Of a stretch of 25,359 nt of DNA, positions 7,109-14,204 are shown in pieces (position 1 is the stretch's first letter; each line of letters opens with the position of its first letter). Under the pieces are notes generated by a model that ran no database searches, was not told the origin of the DNA, and saw only the letters and a list, made by a program, of their open reading frames with translations. Origin of the DNA: Gammaproteobacteria bacterium (GTDB lineage Bacteria; Pseudomonadota; Gammaproteobacteria; Chromatiales; Sedimenticolaceae); assembly GCA_020445165.1 (NCBI GenBank), contig JAGRHE010000023.1, forward strand, positions 1-25,359, read 5' to 3'. The position numbers were made by a program, and so were the translations under genes.

Positions 7109-7759
7109 ATGCGTCAAACCAAAGGCTTGGCATTTCTTGTTCTGAGCACTTTGATGTTGATCGGATGCGATCAGGCCGATGACGGACAGGTACAGGCGGC
7201 ATCGCAGGCGTCACCGGCAGTACAGCCGCAGTTACCTCAAGCCATCGTGGCAGAGGAGCTTGCCCCGAACGAGCCCGTGACCCGGCTCGATGTCGCTGAG
7301 GGTGGGGACGTCAGGGAGATCGAGTGGGACGCGCTTATTCCCAAGGACTGGCAGCCGGAAACCCTGATGGGCGACATCGACATCGAGAATCTCAGCGATG
7401 ACGATCCTCGTGCGCGACAGCTGCTCGATAAGTTGAAGGCACTTTGGGACCAGGCCCCTGTCGTGCCGGCGCTCGATGGGCAGCGGGTCAAGCTACCGGG
7501 TTTCGTCGTGCCGCTGGAGATGGATGCGAAAAAGATCGAGCAGTTTCTGCTGGTGCCTTACTACGGTGCATGCATCCATGTTCCACCACCGCCCGCCAAC
7601 CAGACCATCCATGTCGTGACGGGAGACGGCAAGGCGTTCGAAGGCCAGCTGTTCGACGTGGTGTGGGTAACGGGCACTATGCGTGTCGAGCGGCTGTCCA
7701 GCGAGCTGGCAGAGGCTGGCTATCGCCTGGAGGATGCCAGCGTGGTGCCGTATGAATAG
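7109..7759 (+). CDS. DUF3299 lipoprotein of the zrgA cluster
   Basis: 216 residues from ATG 7109, chosen because it starts a lipoprotein signal peptide with lipobox LIGC (Cys20); the upstream open frame runs inside the permease gene. Residue 21 is Asp, which in enterobacteria would favour inner-membrane retention. After a low-complexity linker (25-65) comes the DUF3299 domain: KLPGFVVPLEM (128-138) and LLVPYYGACIHVPPPPANQT (147-166), with conserved C155 and H157. The family has no defined reaction; C155/H157 suggest metal or thiol chemistry. It lies 10 bases after the permease and is likely the last gene of the zinc operon. Confidence 0.85.
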   Translation: MRQTKGLAFLVLSTLMLIGCDQADDGQVQAASQASPAVQPQLPQAIVAEELAPNEPVTRLDVAEGGDVREIEWDALIPKDWQPETLMGDIDIENLSDDDPRARQLLDKLKALWDQAPVVPALDGQRVKLPGFVVPLEMDAKKIEQFLLVPYYGACIHVPPPPANQTIHVVTGDGKAFEGQLFDVVWVTGTMRVERLSSELAEAGYRLEDASVVPYE

Positions 7760-8074
7760 TGGTATGCCATAAGCTGAAGGCATCTACGGCACCGGGGGAA
7801 GCCATCAGGTAGCGGTGGCGATTTGCCGGATGTCGGAAAGGCTTTCCCGGTAAGTCGTCACGGTACACCGGCAGTCAGGAATCCCAGTCGCCCCAGATCC
7901 TTGGTCAAAGCAGTAAAATGTGGCTGGCGTATCTCCGGCGGGTGGCGCTTGTCCAGCGACTGCACCCCTAAACAATCCGCAAAAAGTGTCGAGAATCCAC
8001 TCGAGGCGCCGTAGCGTGGTGCGCCGTCGAGCCGACCGAAGAAATGAAGTTGAATTTCAGATGAGTATCCAATC
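7760..8074. other. Intergenic region before the peptidase pair
   Basis: No convincing gene in these 315 bases. It holds a 13-bp palindrome GGAAAGGCTTTCC (7835-7847) and a long hairpin at 8000-8031 (CTCGAGGCGC pairing with GCGCC-G-TCGAG, one bulged G). The hairpin is 44 bases before the next start codon and could be a leader structure. No clear sigma-70 promoter or T-tracted terminator was recognised. Confidence 0.4.
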
Positions 8075-8905
8075 ATGAACCGCAGAGAGTTCCTGCAGGT
8101 GACGGCCGCCAGTGTGGCCATGCTGAAGGTACCCAGCTTGCATGCTGCGGAACAACCGGCAGTTGACAGCAAACAGGTCGATTCCTCCATCAAGGACTAC
8201 CTTTTCCGGATCCGCAACCCGGATATGCACCATGCGGGTGACGTAATTGCTGATGAGCGGGCCAAGGCCACCCTCAAGCGCCTCAACGAGCGTCTGCTCA
8301 ACGTGCGGCGGGTGGTTGGCTTTGGCAACTTCAATGTCCTCGGTTTCGATGACATGCTGAACTACTCGCGGCGCTTCCCGAAAATCGGCGATTTCGATCG
8401 GGACGAACTCAATCTGCTTGAATCCCTGTTCTACGAGGATGCAGCCCGTTATGGCTTCTATGGAAAGAAGCCGCTCGGTGAAATCACGCAGCGCATCGAT
8501 CAGCGCGACGTCGTCAAGATCCCCGGGACCGGTCATTACCTGTTCGCCGGCGAACCGGTGAAGTTCTATGAAAAGGTGCGCCAGCAGATCGGTGACCGCC
8601 TGATCCTCACCTCCGGCGTGCGCAGCGTGGTCAAGCAGATGCAGTTGTTCGTTGCCAAGGCCGAGCGCTCCGACGGTAATCTGTCGCTGGCCTCGCGATC
8701 GTTGGCGCCGCCCGGGTACTCGTTCCACGGCATCGGCGATTTCGATGTCGGTGTCCGCGGCTGGGGCGGGCGCAATTTCACCGACGAATTTGCGACGACC
8801 GATGAATTCAAGAGACTGCTCGACCTCGGATATGTTGAAATCCGTTACCCGGAAGACAATCGCCTGGGGGTTCGTTTCGAGCCCTGGCACATCAAAGTGA
8901 CCTGA
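8075..8905 (+). CDS. Tat-exported M15-family (VanY-type) peptidoglycan carboxypeptidase
   Basis: 276 residues, ATG at 8075. The N-terminus MNRREFLQVTAASVAML is a Tat signal (RR at 3-4, F-L following), cut near residue 25 (after LHAA). The catalytic part is at the C-terminus: TSGVRSVVKQM (179-189), YSFHGIGDFDVG (215-226) and EPWHIKV (269-275). These correspond to the HxxG...D and E..WH zinc and catalytic motifs of LAS-type M15 peptidases such as VanY. The His-to-Asp stretch is one residue shorter than in classic VanY if D224 is the ligand. The enzyme should remove a terminal D-amino acid from muropeptide stems in the periplasm. One base separates it from a Csd4-like gene, so the two are probably co-translated and act in sequence. 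Confidence 0.85.
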   Translation: MNRREFLQVTAASVAMLKVPSLHAAEQPAVDSKQVDSSIKDYLFRIRNPDMHHAGDVIADERAKATLKRLNERLLNVRRVVGFGNFNVLGFDDMLNYSRRFPKIGDFDRDELNLLESLFYEDAARYGFYGKKPLGEITQRIDQRDVVKIPGTGHYLFAGEPVKFYEKVRQQIGDRLILTSGVRSVVKQMQLFVAKAERSDGNLSLASRSLAPPGYSFHGIGDFDVGVRGWGGRNFTDEFATTDEFKRLLDLGYVEIRYPEDNRLGVRFEPWHIKVT

Positions 8906-8906
8906 T

Positions 8907-10313
8907 ATGCGCAGCCTGCTTTTTTTCCTGTTGTGCGCGCTCAGCGCAGCGGCTTCAGCTGCCGAGCGTCTGGAGTTCACGATCCACAAGCTCGAGTCGG
9001 GCGTGCCCGGCCCGACCGTGCTCGTCGTCGGCGGTATCCAGGGTGATGAACCCGGTGGGTTCCATGCGGCCTCGATGCTGGTGACGCATTACCGCGCGAC
9101 CCGGGGCAGCGTATGGATCGTGCCGAATCTCAACTTCGACAGTATCGTAGAGCGTTCGCGCGGTGTTTACGGGGACATGAACCGCAAGTTCGACCACGTG
9201 CCGGCAAACGACCCGGATTATGACGCTGTTCAGCGGATCAAGGCACTGATCACGGATGAGCAGGTGGCGTTCATCTTCAACATGCACGATGGCAGCGGGT
9301 TTTACCGTGCAGAACATACCGACTGGCTGCATAGCCCGCAGCGTTGGGGGCAGAGCATCGTCATCGACCAGGAGATGCTGTCCGTCGGACAGTTCGCGAA
9401 CGTGGGCGAGTTGTCGCAAACCGTTGTTGCCAGGCTCAATGCGAACCTGCTCGACGATGAACACGTCTATCACGTGAAGAACACGCGCACGCGCGAGGGC
9501 AATGCCGAAATGGCCAAGACCCTCACTTATTTTGCGATCAACCACGGCAAGGCAGCGGTCGGCCTGGAGGCGAGTAAAACCCTGTCGACCGCGCAGCGTA
9601 CCTTCTACCACTTGAGTGCACTGGAGCATTTCTTCGAGATCCTCGGTGTATCCGTCGAGCGGGAGTTCGAACTCGATCCGCAAGTTGTCGAGGCCGAGAT
9701 CGAAGACAATATCCGCATCGCCTTCTATCGCAACAAGTTGCTTTACGACGTCGCCAATGCCCGTTCGACGATCGGCTACGTGCCTTTGCAGAAGGGTGTC
9801 GATCTGGAGGTAGAGGTAAGCAACCCGTTGATCGCGCTGAAGAAGAAGGGCGGCGGTTACCGTGTCAACTACGGCAATCGCAACGTGACCTATCTGCAGC
9901 CACAGTATTTCGAGTATGACGACAGCCTGGCCTCGATCCTGATGGAGGTTGATGGCGTGCTGCGGCAGGTCGATTTGGGCAGTGTCATAGAGGTCAGGGA
10001 TGCCTTCCAGGTCATTCATTTGGAGGACGCATACCGGGTCAACGTCATTGGCTGGTCACGTCACAACGTGGATAACGAGAGTAACCAGGAGATCCGTCGC
10101 GGCAGCATCATGCGCCGTTTCTCGGTCGACGAGCCCGGTGCATTGTTTCGTGTCGAGGTCTATAGGGACCAACGCTTCTGTGGCATGGTGCTGGTCCGGT
10201 TCGGCGATGGTGATTCCACCGCGCCGGCACGCAACGCGTCGCGGATCAGCGTGGATGAGCATGGCCCGCTGGCCGCTTTCGATGGTGAGGTTTTTGAGAT
10301 CGGTGGGCGTTGA
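8907..10313 (+). CDS. Csd4-like M99 family D,L-carboxypeptidase (cell-shape type)
   Basis: 468 residues, ATG at 8907, signal peptide 1-18 (cut after AASA). The N-terminal half is an M14-like carboxypeptidase with GGIQGDEPGG at 42-51: the usual zinc-ligand His is Gln45, followed by Glu48, then His127 in NMHDGSGFY and the catalytic Glu221 in GLEASKTL. These match H. pylori Csd4 (Q46, E49, H128, E222) in order and spacing, offset by one. The rest (about 245-468) fits the two beta-rich C-terminal domains of the M99 family. Csd4 trims tripeptide stems to dipeptides, releasing meso-diaminopimelate, and is needed for helical shape. The partner M15 enzyme upstream may supply the trimmed substrate. 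Assignment is by motif; the shape role is inferred. Confidence 0.87.
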   Translation: MRSLLFFLLCALSAAASAAERLEFTIHKLESGVPGPTVLVVGGIQGDEPGGFHAASMLVTHYRATRGSVWIVPNLNFDSIVERSRGVYGDMNRKFDHVPANDPDYDAVQRIKALITDEQVAFIFNMHDGSGFYRAEHTDWLHSPQRWGQSIVIDQEMLSVGQFANVGELSQTVVARLNANLLDDEHVYHVKNTRTREGNAEMAKTLTYFAINHGKAAVGLEASKTLSTAQRTFYHLSALEHFFEILGVSVEREFELDPQVVEAEIEDNIRIAFYRNKLLYDVANARSTIGYVPLQKGVDLEVEVSNPLIALKKKGGGYRVNYGNRNVTYLQPQYFEYDDSLASILMEVDGVLRQVDLGSVIEVRDAFQVIHLEDAYRVNVIGWSRHNVDNESNQEIRRGSIMRRFSVDEPGALFRVEVYRDQRFCGMVLVRFGDGDSTAPARNASRISVDEHGPLAAFDGEVFEIGGR

Positions 10314-10334
10314 CGGCCGCCGAGTCCGTGCTTC

Positions 10335-10359
10335 TGCGACGCGCCGTCGCGAGCTTTTT
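10335..10359 (+). terminator. Intrinsic-terminator candidate after the M99 gene
   Basis: GCGAC (10336-10340) and GTCGC (10346-10350) form a GC stem with a 5-base loop. A run of five T (10355-10359) follows after GAGC. It begins 22 bases after the M99 stop codon. The stem is short and the T-run is four bases away from it, so it is only a moderate candidate. Confidence 0.4.
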
Positions 10360-10555
10360 CGACCGTTCGGGCTCATCTTTCCCCGGTGTGAATCTTCCGT
10401 CATAACAAGAGCTTGGGAACCCGACATCGGCCAATTTTCGCCTCGAGGCAAGTGCGGTGGTTGGTGCGCACTCGCCAAATGCAATGCAATGGCGCGACAA
10501 TGCGATATGCCCACTGAGAGATTGGCGATCAGCCATTAGGGAATCTCAGAAAATT

Positions 10556-10624
10556 GTCATGCCCGCGAAGGCGGGAATCCATAAAATCGTCAATATCCTG
10601 GATCCCCGCCTATGCGGGGATGAC
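10556..10624. repeat. REP/MITE-like element with two hairpin arms
   Basis: A 69-base unit. The left arm (10556-10581, GTCATGCCCGCGAAGG...) and right arm (10599-10624, ending GCGGGGATGAC) are reverse complements with 4 mismatches in 26. Each arm is itself a small hairpin (CCCGC..GCGGG). Elements with GTCAT-CCCGC-GCGGG-ATCCA ends are dispersed in many proteobacterial genomes. Only one copy lies in this window, so dispersal here is inferred from the recognised pattern. It ends 54 bases before phoU and could also affect transcript ends. Confidence 0.7.
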
Positions 10625-10678
10625 GAATGGCGGACTATTCGAGTCGCCAATTAATGATCAAGGGGATGTGTCAAGATC

Positions 10679-11338
10679 ATGAGCAAGGTTCATCGCGTAC
10701 TCGATCGACAGGAAGTACAGATACACGCCAACATGCTCCGGATGGCGAAACTGGCTGAACAGGCGCTGGCATCGGCCATGGACAGCCTGATGAGCCAGAA
10801 TGCCGAACTCGCCGAACAGGTCGTCGAGGGCGATCTGCAGATCAATACCATGCTGCGGGTCATCGAGAACGAATGCCTGCAAGCGATTGCCCTGCATCAA
10901 CCAGTCGCTGCAGACCTGCGCGACATCATCGCCAGCCTGCAGGTGGCCACCGAGATTGAACGTATTGCCGACCACGCGAAGGATATTGCCAAGATTGTGT
11001 TGGGTATGGATCCGGGTGATTTCTCCGGGCCGATCGATCGCCTGGGAGAGATGAATGATCTGTGCGTGAACATGTTTACCCGCGTGATCGAGGCGTACGG
11101 CAATCGCGACGCCGACCTGGCGCTCGCGGCGGCTGCGGAAGACAGCACGGTCGATGAGTTGGATCGACAGGCCAAGTCGAGCCTGATGATGCAGTTGATG
11201 ACAGGCGCCGACTCGACCATGCATGCCACTCACCTGTTGTGGATTGCCTACCATCTCGAACGCATCGGGGATCGGGTAACCAACATTGCCGAGCGCGTCG
11301 TGTTCATGGTTACGGCCGAAACGCCGGAGCTCGGCTGA
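10679..11338 (+). CDS. phoU: Phosphate-signalling protein PhoU
   Basis: 219 residues, ATG at 10679. All-helical protein of two PhoU repeats. The metal-binding helix motifs are both visible: VATEIERIADHAKDIAKIV near residue 96 and ERIGDRVTNIAERV near 196. N-terminal homology starts at HRVLDRQEVQIHANMLRMA. PhoU links the Pst phosphate transporter to the PhoR sensor kinase and keeps the Pho regulon off when phosphate is sufficient. No pst or phoBR gene is within the window, so this is a lone copy. Its length is close to the usual 220-240 residues. Confidence 0.92.
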   Translation: MSKVHRVLDRQEVQIHANMLRMAKLAEQALASAMDSLMSQNAELAEQVVEGDLQINTMLRVIENECLQAIALHQPVAADLRDIIASLQVATEIERIADHAKDIAKIVLGMDPGDFSGPIDRLGEMNDLCVNMFTRVIEAYGNRDADLALAAAAEDSTVDELDRQAKSSLMMQLMTGADSTMHATHLLWIAYHLERIGDRVTNIAERVVFMVTAETPELG

Positions 11339-11701
11339 AGCCAAAGTCCCGGTCGATCTCGGCATCACGGGCATCCGCATGCACTGATCGGAATCGGTGG
11401 ATGCCACATGGCAGCCCATGTGCCCGCAGCGCAATCGGTGGCGCGTAGCCAAGCGTATGGACGGCAGCCCCACTTTAGGGGGCTTCGGGAAACGCCATCT
11501 GTGGCATTCTTCTCTACGGAAATCCGAAACCGTCGTTCTCGGTAGCCTTGATGCCAATCGCTCGTCGTGATCGAAAATGGCGGGGCATTCCGACATCGCC
11601 CGGGAAAAGATATTTCGAAGTCCCTTAACTTATGCTATCGACCCGGCTGATGTCCGGACGGACGATATCGACCTGTTTCATTTCGACCGGCCCGATATCC
11701 G
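11339..11701. other. Intergenic region between phoU and the CheB-HWE kinase gene
   Basis: 363 bases without a supported gene. Visible structures: a direct repeat AATCGGTGG (11392-11400 and 11433-11441), a hairpin CACATGG/CCATGTG (11405-11422) between the two copies, and a GC hairpin AGCCCC/GGGGCT (11466-11484) without a T-tract. The last could be an inefficient terminator for phoU. No ribosome site precedes the ATG at 11702. Confidence 0.4.
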
Positions 11702-13573
11702 ATGACGACCGCGCAGCCTCAACAATGTCCGATAGTCGTGATTACTGCGTCTGCCGGTGGAGTCGAGGCGATCGCCAGGCTGCTGTCGGCAATGGCGCGG
11801 GACGAACGCATGGCTTGTGTGATCGTGCAGGACCTCGATCCGGACCATCAGGGGCTGCCGGTGGAACTGCTTGCGCGCAGGGCTGACAACCCGGTCTCCG
11901 AGGTCAGGAGTGGGGATGTCGTCGAGATGGGCGGCATATACGTGGTTCCGCCGGGAAAGAGGGTGCGTATCGATGGCGACATCCTGCGCCTGCAGCCGTT
12001 TTCCGAGCCGCACGCCCAGCGGCAACCTATCGACGATTTTCTTGTCAGTCTGGCCGGGCAGTATGCAGCGAATGCCGCCTGCGTCGTGCTTTCCGGACTC
12101 GTGACGGATGGCCACCTCGGGCTGCGTTGCATCCGCGAACACGGCGGCGTCACCATCGTACATGAGGCGGAAGCGGCCGGGATCGGCGGGATGCCGGGGG
12201 CGGCCCTGGATCAAGGCCCGGTCGATTTCATCTGCGAAATCGACGACATCGTGCCGACCTTGAAGCGGCATTTCGGCAGTCTGCAGGCCATCGGGCCCGA
12301 CGACGGGGAGGGCGGCGGGACGCTCGTGGGTGGAGTTCAGGGCGGCCTGCAGCACGCGAATGGTCAAGACGTCATCGCGTTCGAGGCGGGAGAAGGCCGG
12401 CTTGTGCATGAAGAGGAAGACCTGAGTCACACCCGAGATCGCCTGCGCCACGCGGTCGATGAACTCGAATTGGCCAACGCAGAGCTCAGGAGTTCGAACG
12501 CACGGATACTGTTGATTAACGAAGCGCTGCAGTCGACGAACCGGGGACTCAAGGCGGTCAACGACGAGCTGCACACTCGGGTTGACCGGATGTCGGCCAT
12601 GCAGGCTGATCTGGATTCGCAACGTCGACGCCTGCAGCTTGCATTGTCGGTTGCCGGTATCGGGGTCTGGGAATACAAGCCGAACACCGGCGAGACCATA
12701 CTCGACGAAAATGAAAGGATCCTGCTTGGGATCGGTCCGGGCGATGCCACTGATGTGGATTCGATCCTTGCGCGCATCCACGAGGACGACCGTGGCGAGG
12801 TCGAATCCCAGCTACGACGGGCGATCAGTGGAGAGAAGGGTTACGACGTGATGTTTCGCATCCGGGACCCATCCGGCACTAGTCGATACCTGCGGGGCCT
12901 GGGATGTATCGTTGAAGGTGAGGTGCCAAGGCGCATGGTCGGCGTGAACATCGACGTGACTGCCGAACAGGCGCTGAAAGATGCACGTGACACCATGGTG
13001 AGAGAGCTCAATCACCGGGTCAAGAACATGTTTGCGATCATAAGCGGCATCATCGCGATGGCGGCCCGCACCGCGGGCGACGTGCACGAGCTTGCACTTG
13101 ACGTGCGCAACCGAATCAATGCGCTGGGCAAGGCACACTGCCTGACCCAGGCGGGAGGCGCCGGGCATGCGATCAGTTTGCGTGCCCTTGTGGAAACTGC
13201 ACTATCGCCGTATGTGGGACATCACACGATTGCCCTGCAGGGAGACGACATCGAGATTGATCAGGACCAGGTGACTTCACTCGGATTGATTCTGCATGAG
13301 TGGGCAACCAATGCCGTCAAGTATGGTGCCCTGTGCAACGGTAGCGGGCAACTGCGTGTGGGCTGGCGACGCAGGGGCCGTAATGGATTTGAGCTGCGTT
13401 GGTCTGAAACATCGGTGGCAACCCATTTGGAGCCTGAAACAGCAGGGGGATTCGGTTCGCAACTGGTCGAACTGTCCACCAAACAGCTGCGCGGGCGCCT
13501 GAAGGTCGCACAGAAAGGCCACACCCGGACCATGCGTCTCGAGGTCCCGGTCGCGGACGCCGCGACTGCTTAG
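11702..13573 (+). CDS. CheB-like / coiled-coil / PAS / HWE-type sensor histidine kinase fusion
   Basis: 623 residues; ATG 11702 is the first start after an in-frame stop at 11648, though no ribosome site is visible. Residues 10-200 are CheB methylesterase-like: S17 in TASAGG and D136 in VTDGHLGL are kept, but the catalytic His is Asp44 (VQDLDPDH, usually VQHLDPDH). Residues about 238-312 are a coiled coil (NAELRSSNARI, LQSTNRGL) like the linker that follows CheR in CheB-CheR-PAS proteins. A PAS domain spans about 312-425. The kinase has phospho-acceptor H438 in ELNHRVKNMF, the N-box HEWATNAVKYGAL from H532, RWSE, and GFGSQLVE. It has no membrane segment and no CheR domain. It should be a cytoplasmic kinase whose CheB part is likely regulatory or binding rather than catalytic. 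No response regulator is adjacent. Confidence 0.85.
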   Translation: MTTAQPQQCPIVVITASAGGVEAIARLLSAMARDERMACVIVQDLDPDHQGLPVELLARRADNPVSEVRSGDVVEMGGIYVVPPGKRVRIDGDILRLQPFSEPHAQRQPIDDFLVSLAGQYAANAACVVLSGLVTDGHLGLRCIREHGGVTIVHEAEAAGIGGMPGAALDQGPVDFICEIDDIVPTLKRHFGSLQAIGPDDGEGGGTLVGGVQGGLQHANGQDVIAFEAGEGRLVHEEEDLSHTRDRLRHAVDELELANAELRSSNARILLINEALQSTNRGLKAVNDELHTRVDRMSAMQADLDSQRRRLQLALSVAGIGVWEYKPNTGETILDENERILLGIGPGDATDVDSILARIHEDDRGEVESQLRRAISGEKGYDVMFRIRDPSGTSRYLRGLGCIVEGEVPRRMVGVNIDVTAEQALKDARDTMVRELNHRVKNMFAIISGIIAMAARTAGDVHELALDVRNRINALGKAHCLTQAGGAGHAISLRALVETALSPYVGHHTIALQGDDIEIDQDQVTSLGLILHEWATNAVKYGALCNGSGQLRVGWRRRGRNGFELRWSETSVATHLEPETAGGFGSQLVELSTKQLRGRLKVAQKGHTRTMRLEVPVADAATA

Positions 13574-13889
13574 TGCAGGACCTGCGTCAGGTCGGTCGCT
13601 GTAATCGCCGGCAGTCCCGGATTGAAGGTCCGCAAGAGGTGTGCCACGGCTTTTGAATCGCTTCGATGGGCTGCCTTGGCGCAAACCGATTAGCATTTCG
13701 ACCACTGGCGGTCGAAATAAACCACGGCCCGTTCGCCATTCCCCCAGCCCTTTGCCTGAGATCACTTCCCGCAACTTGGTGTCGAAGGCGAGGATGCTCG
13801 TGTCACACATCCAAGCCCTTGTGGCACAGCGTTTGCTCAGAGCTCACTGGAGATTTAAATCTGAAGTCCAGCACAGGAGCGAGAGCGAA
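13574..13889. other. Intergenic region before the DUF883 operon
   Basis: 316 bases, no supported gene; the DUF883 frame stays open upstream but without family similarity. It holds a small hairpin GACCT/AGGTC (13579-13593) directly after the kinase stop, a perfect 9-bp inverted repeat ATTTCGACC/GGTCGAAAT (13695-13718), and a perfect 12-bp palindrome AGATTTAAATCT (13851-13862) 27 bases before the next start codon. The palindrome may overlap a promoter -10. Confidence 0.45.
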
Positions 13890-14204
13890 ATGTCGAAATC
13901 GAATTCCAGAGCGCAACAAAGCCGCGATGAGAAGGCCGGCGCCGATTCGTATGCGCAGCAGGCCACTGCAGCCGCACATGAGGCGGTCGATCGGGTTGGC
14001 GCCAAAGCGGAGCAGGCCGAGGAAAGACTGCGTGAAGCCGCCGATGACATGCAGCGGCGGTCTCATGATGCCAGGCTCAGGGCCAGGGGTATGGGTGAAG
14101 AGGCAACAGTCACTGCCCGGTCCTACCTGCATGAGCACCCGATCGCATCGCTTGCGGTGGCGTTCGGTATCGGAATGGCCGTATCGGCTTTCATGCGTCG
14201 CTGA
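13890..14204 (+). CDS. DUF883 / YqjD-like membrane-anchored protein
   Basis: 104 residues from ATG 13890, with AGGAG (13875-13879) upstream; the longer open frame to 13641 is not family-like. Residues 1-78 are charged and helical (AEQAEERLREAADDMQRRSH). They are followed by the family hallmark HEHPIASLAVAFGIGMAVSA (81-100) and the basic tail FMRR, a single C-terminal membrane anchor. E. coli relatives YqjD and ElaB attach to the inner membrane and bind ribosomes in stationary phase. The stop overlaps the next gene's start (TGATG), the usual partner of this family. Function here is inferred from the family. Confidence 0.87.
   Translation: MSKSNSRAQQSRDEKAGADSYAQQATAAAHEAVDRVGAKAEQAEERLREAADDMQRRSHDARLRARGMGEEATVTARSYLHEHPIASLAVAFGIGMAVSAFMRR

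Larger units (their letters stand above)
10314..10678. other. Intergenic region between M99 gene and phoU
   Basis: 365 bases with no supported gene. It holds the terminator candidate near 10335-10359 and the inverted-repeat element at 10556-10624. The stretch 10360-10555 shows no clear feature. AAGGGG near 10660 is the only ribosome-site-like sequence for phoU and is about 13 bases from its ATG, rather far. Confidence 0.4.

Noticed and set aside
7823..8014. 63-codon open frame in the gap before the M15 gene
   Set aside because: No ribosome site or recognisable feature, and it runs into the hairpin region; not supported as a gene.
8955..10019. Minus-strand open frame of 354 codons opposite the M99 gene
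   Set aside because: The plus-strand product has the full Csd4 motif set; the reverse frame has no such support.
10556..10624. Possible CRISPR repeat or tRNA-like fold
   Set aside because: There is one inverted-repeat unit only, no repeated spacer pattern, and no tRNA conserved bases; the pattern fits a REP/MITE-type element.
10658..11596. Long minus-strand open frame of 312 codons opposite phoU
   Set aside because: The plus strand encodes a clear PhoU; the reverse frame has no ribosome site and no recognisable family, and reflects GC-rich codon bias.
11678..12781. Minus-strand open frame of 367 codons opposite the CheB-HWE kinase
   Set aside because: It is the mirror of a well-supported coding region and shows no domain pattern.
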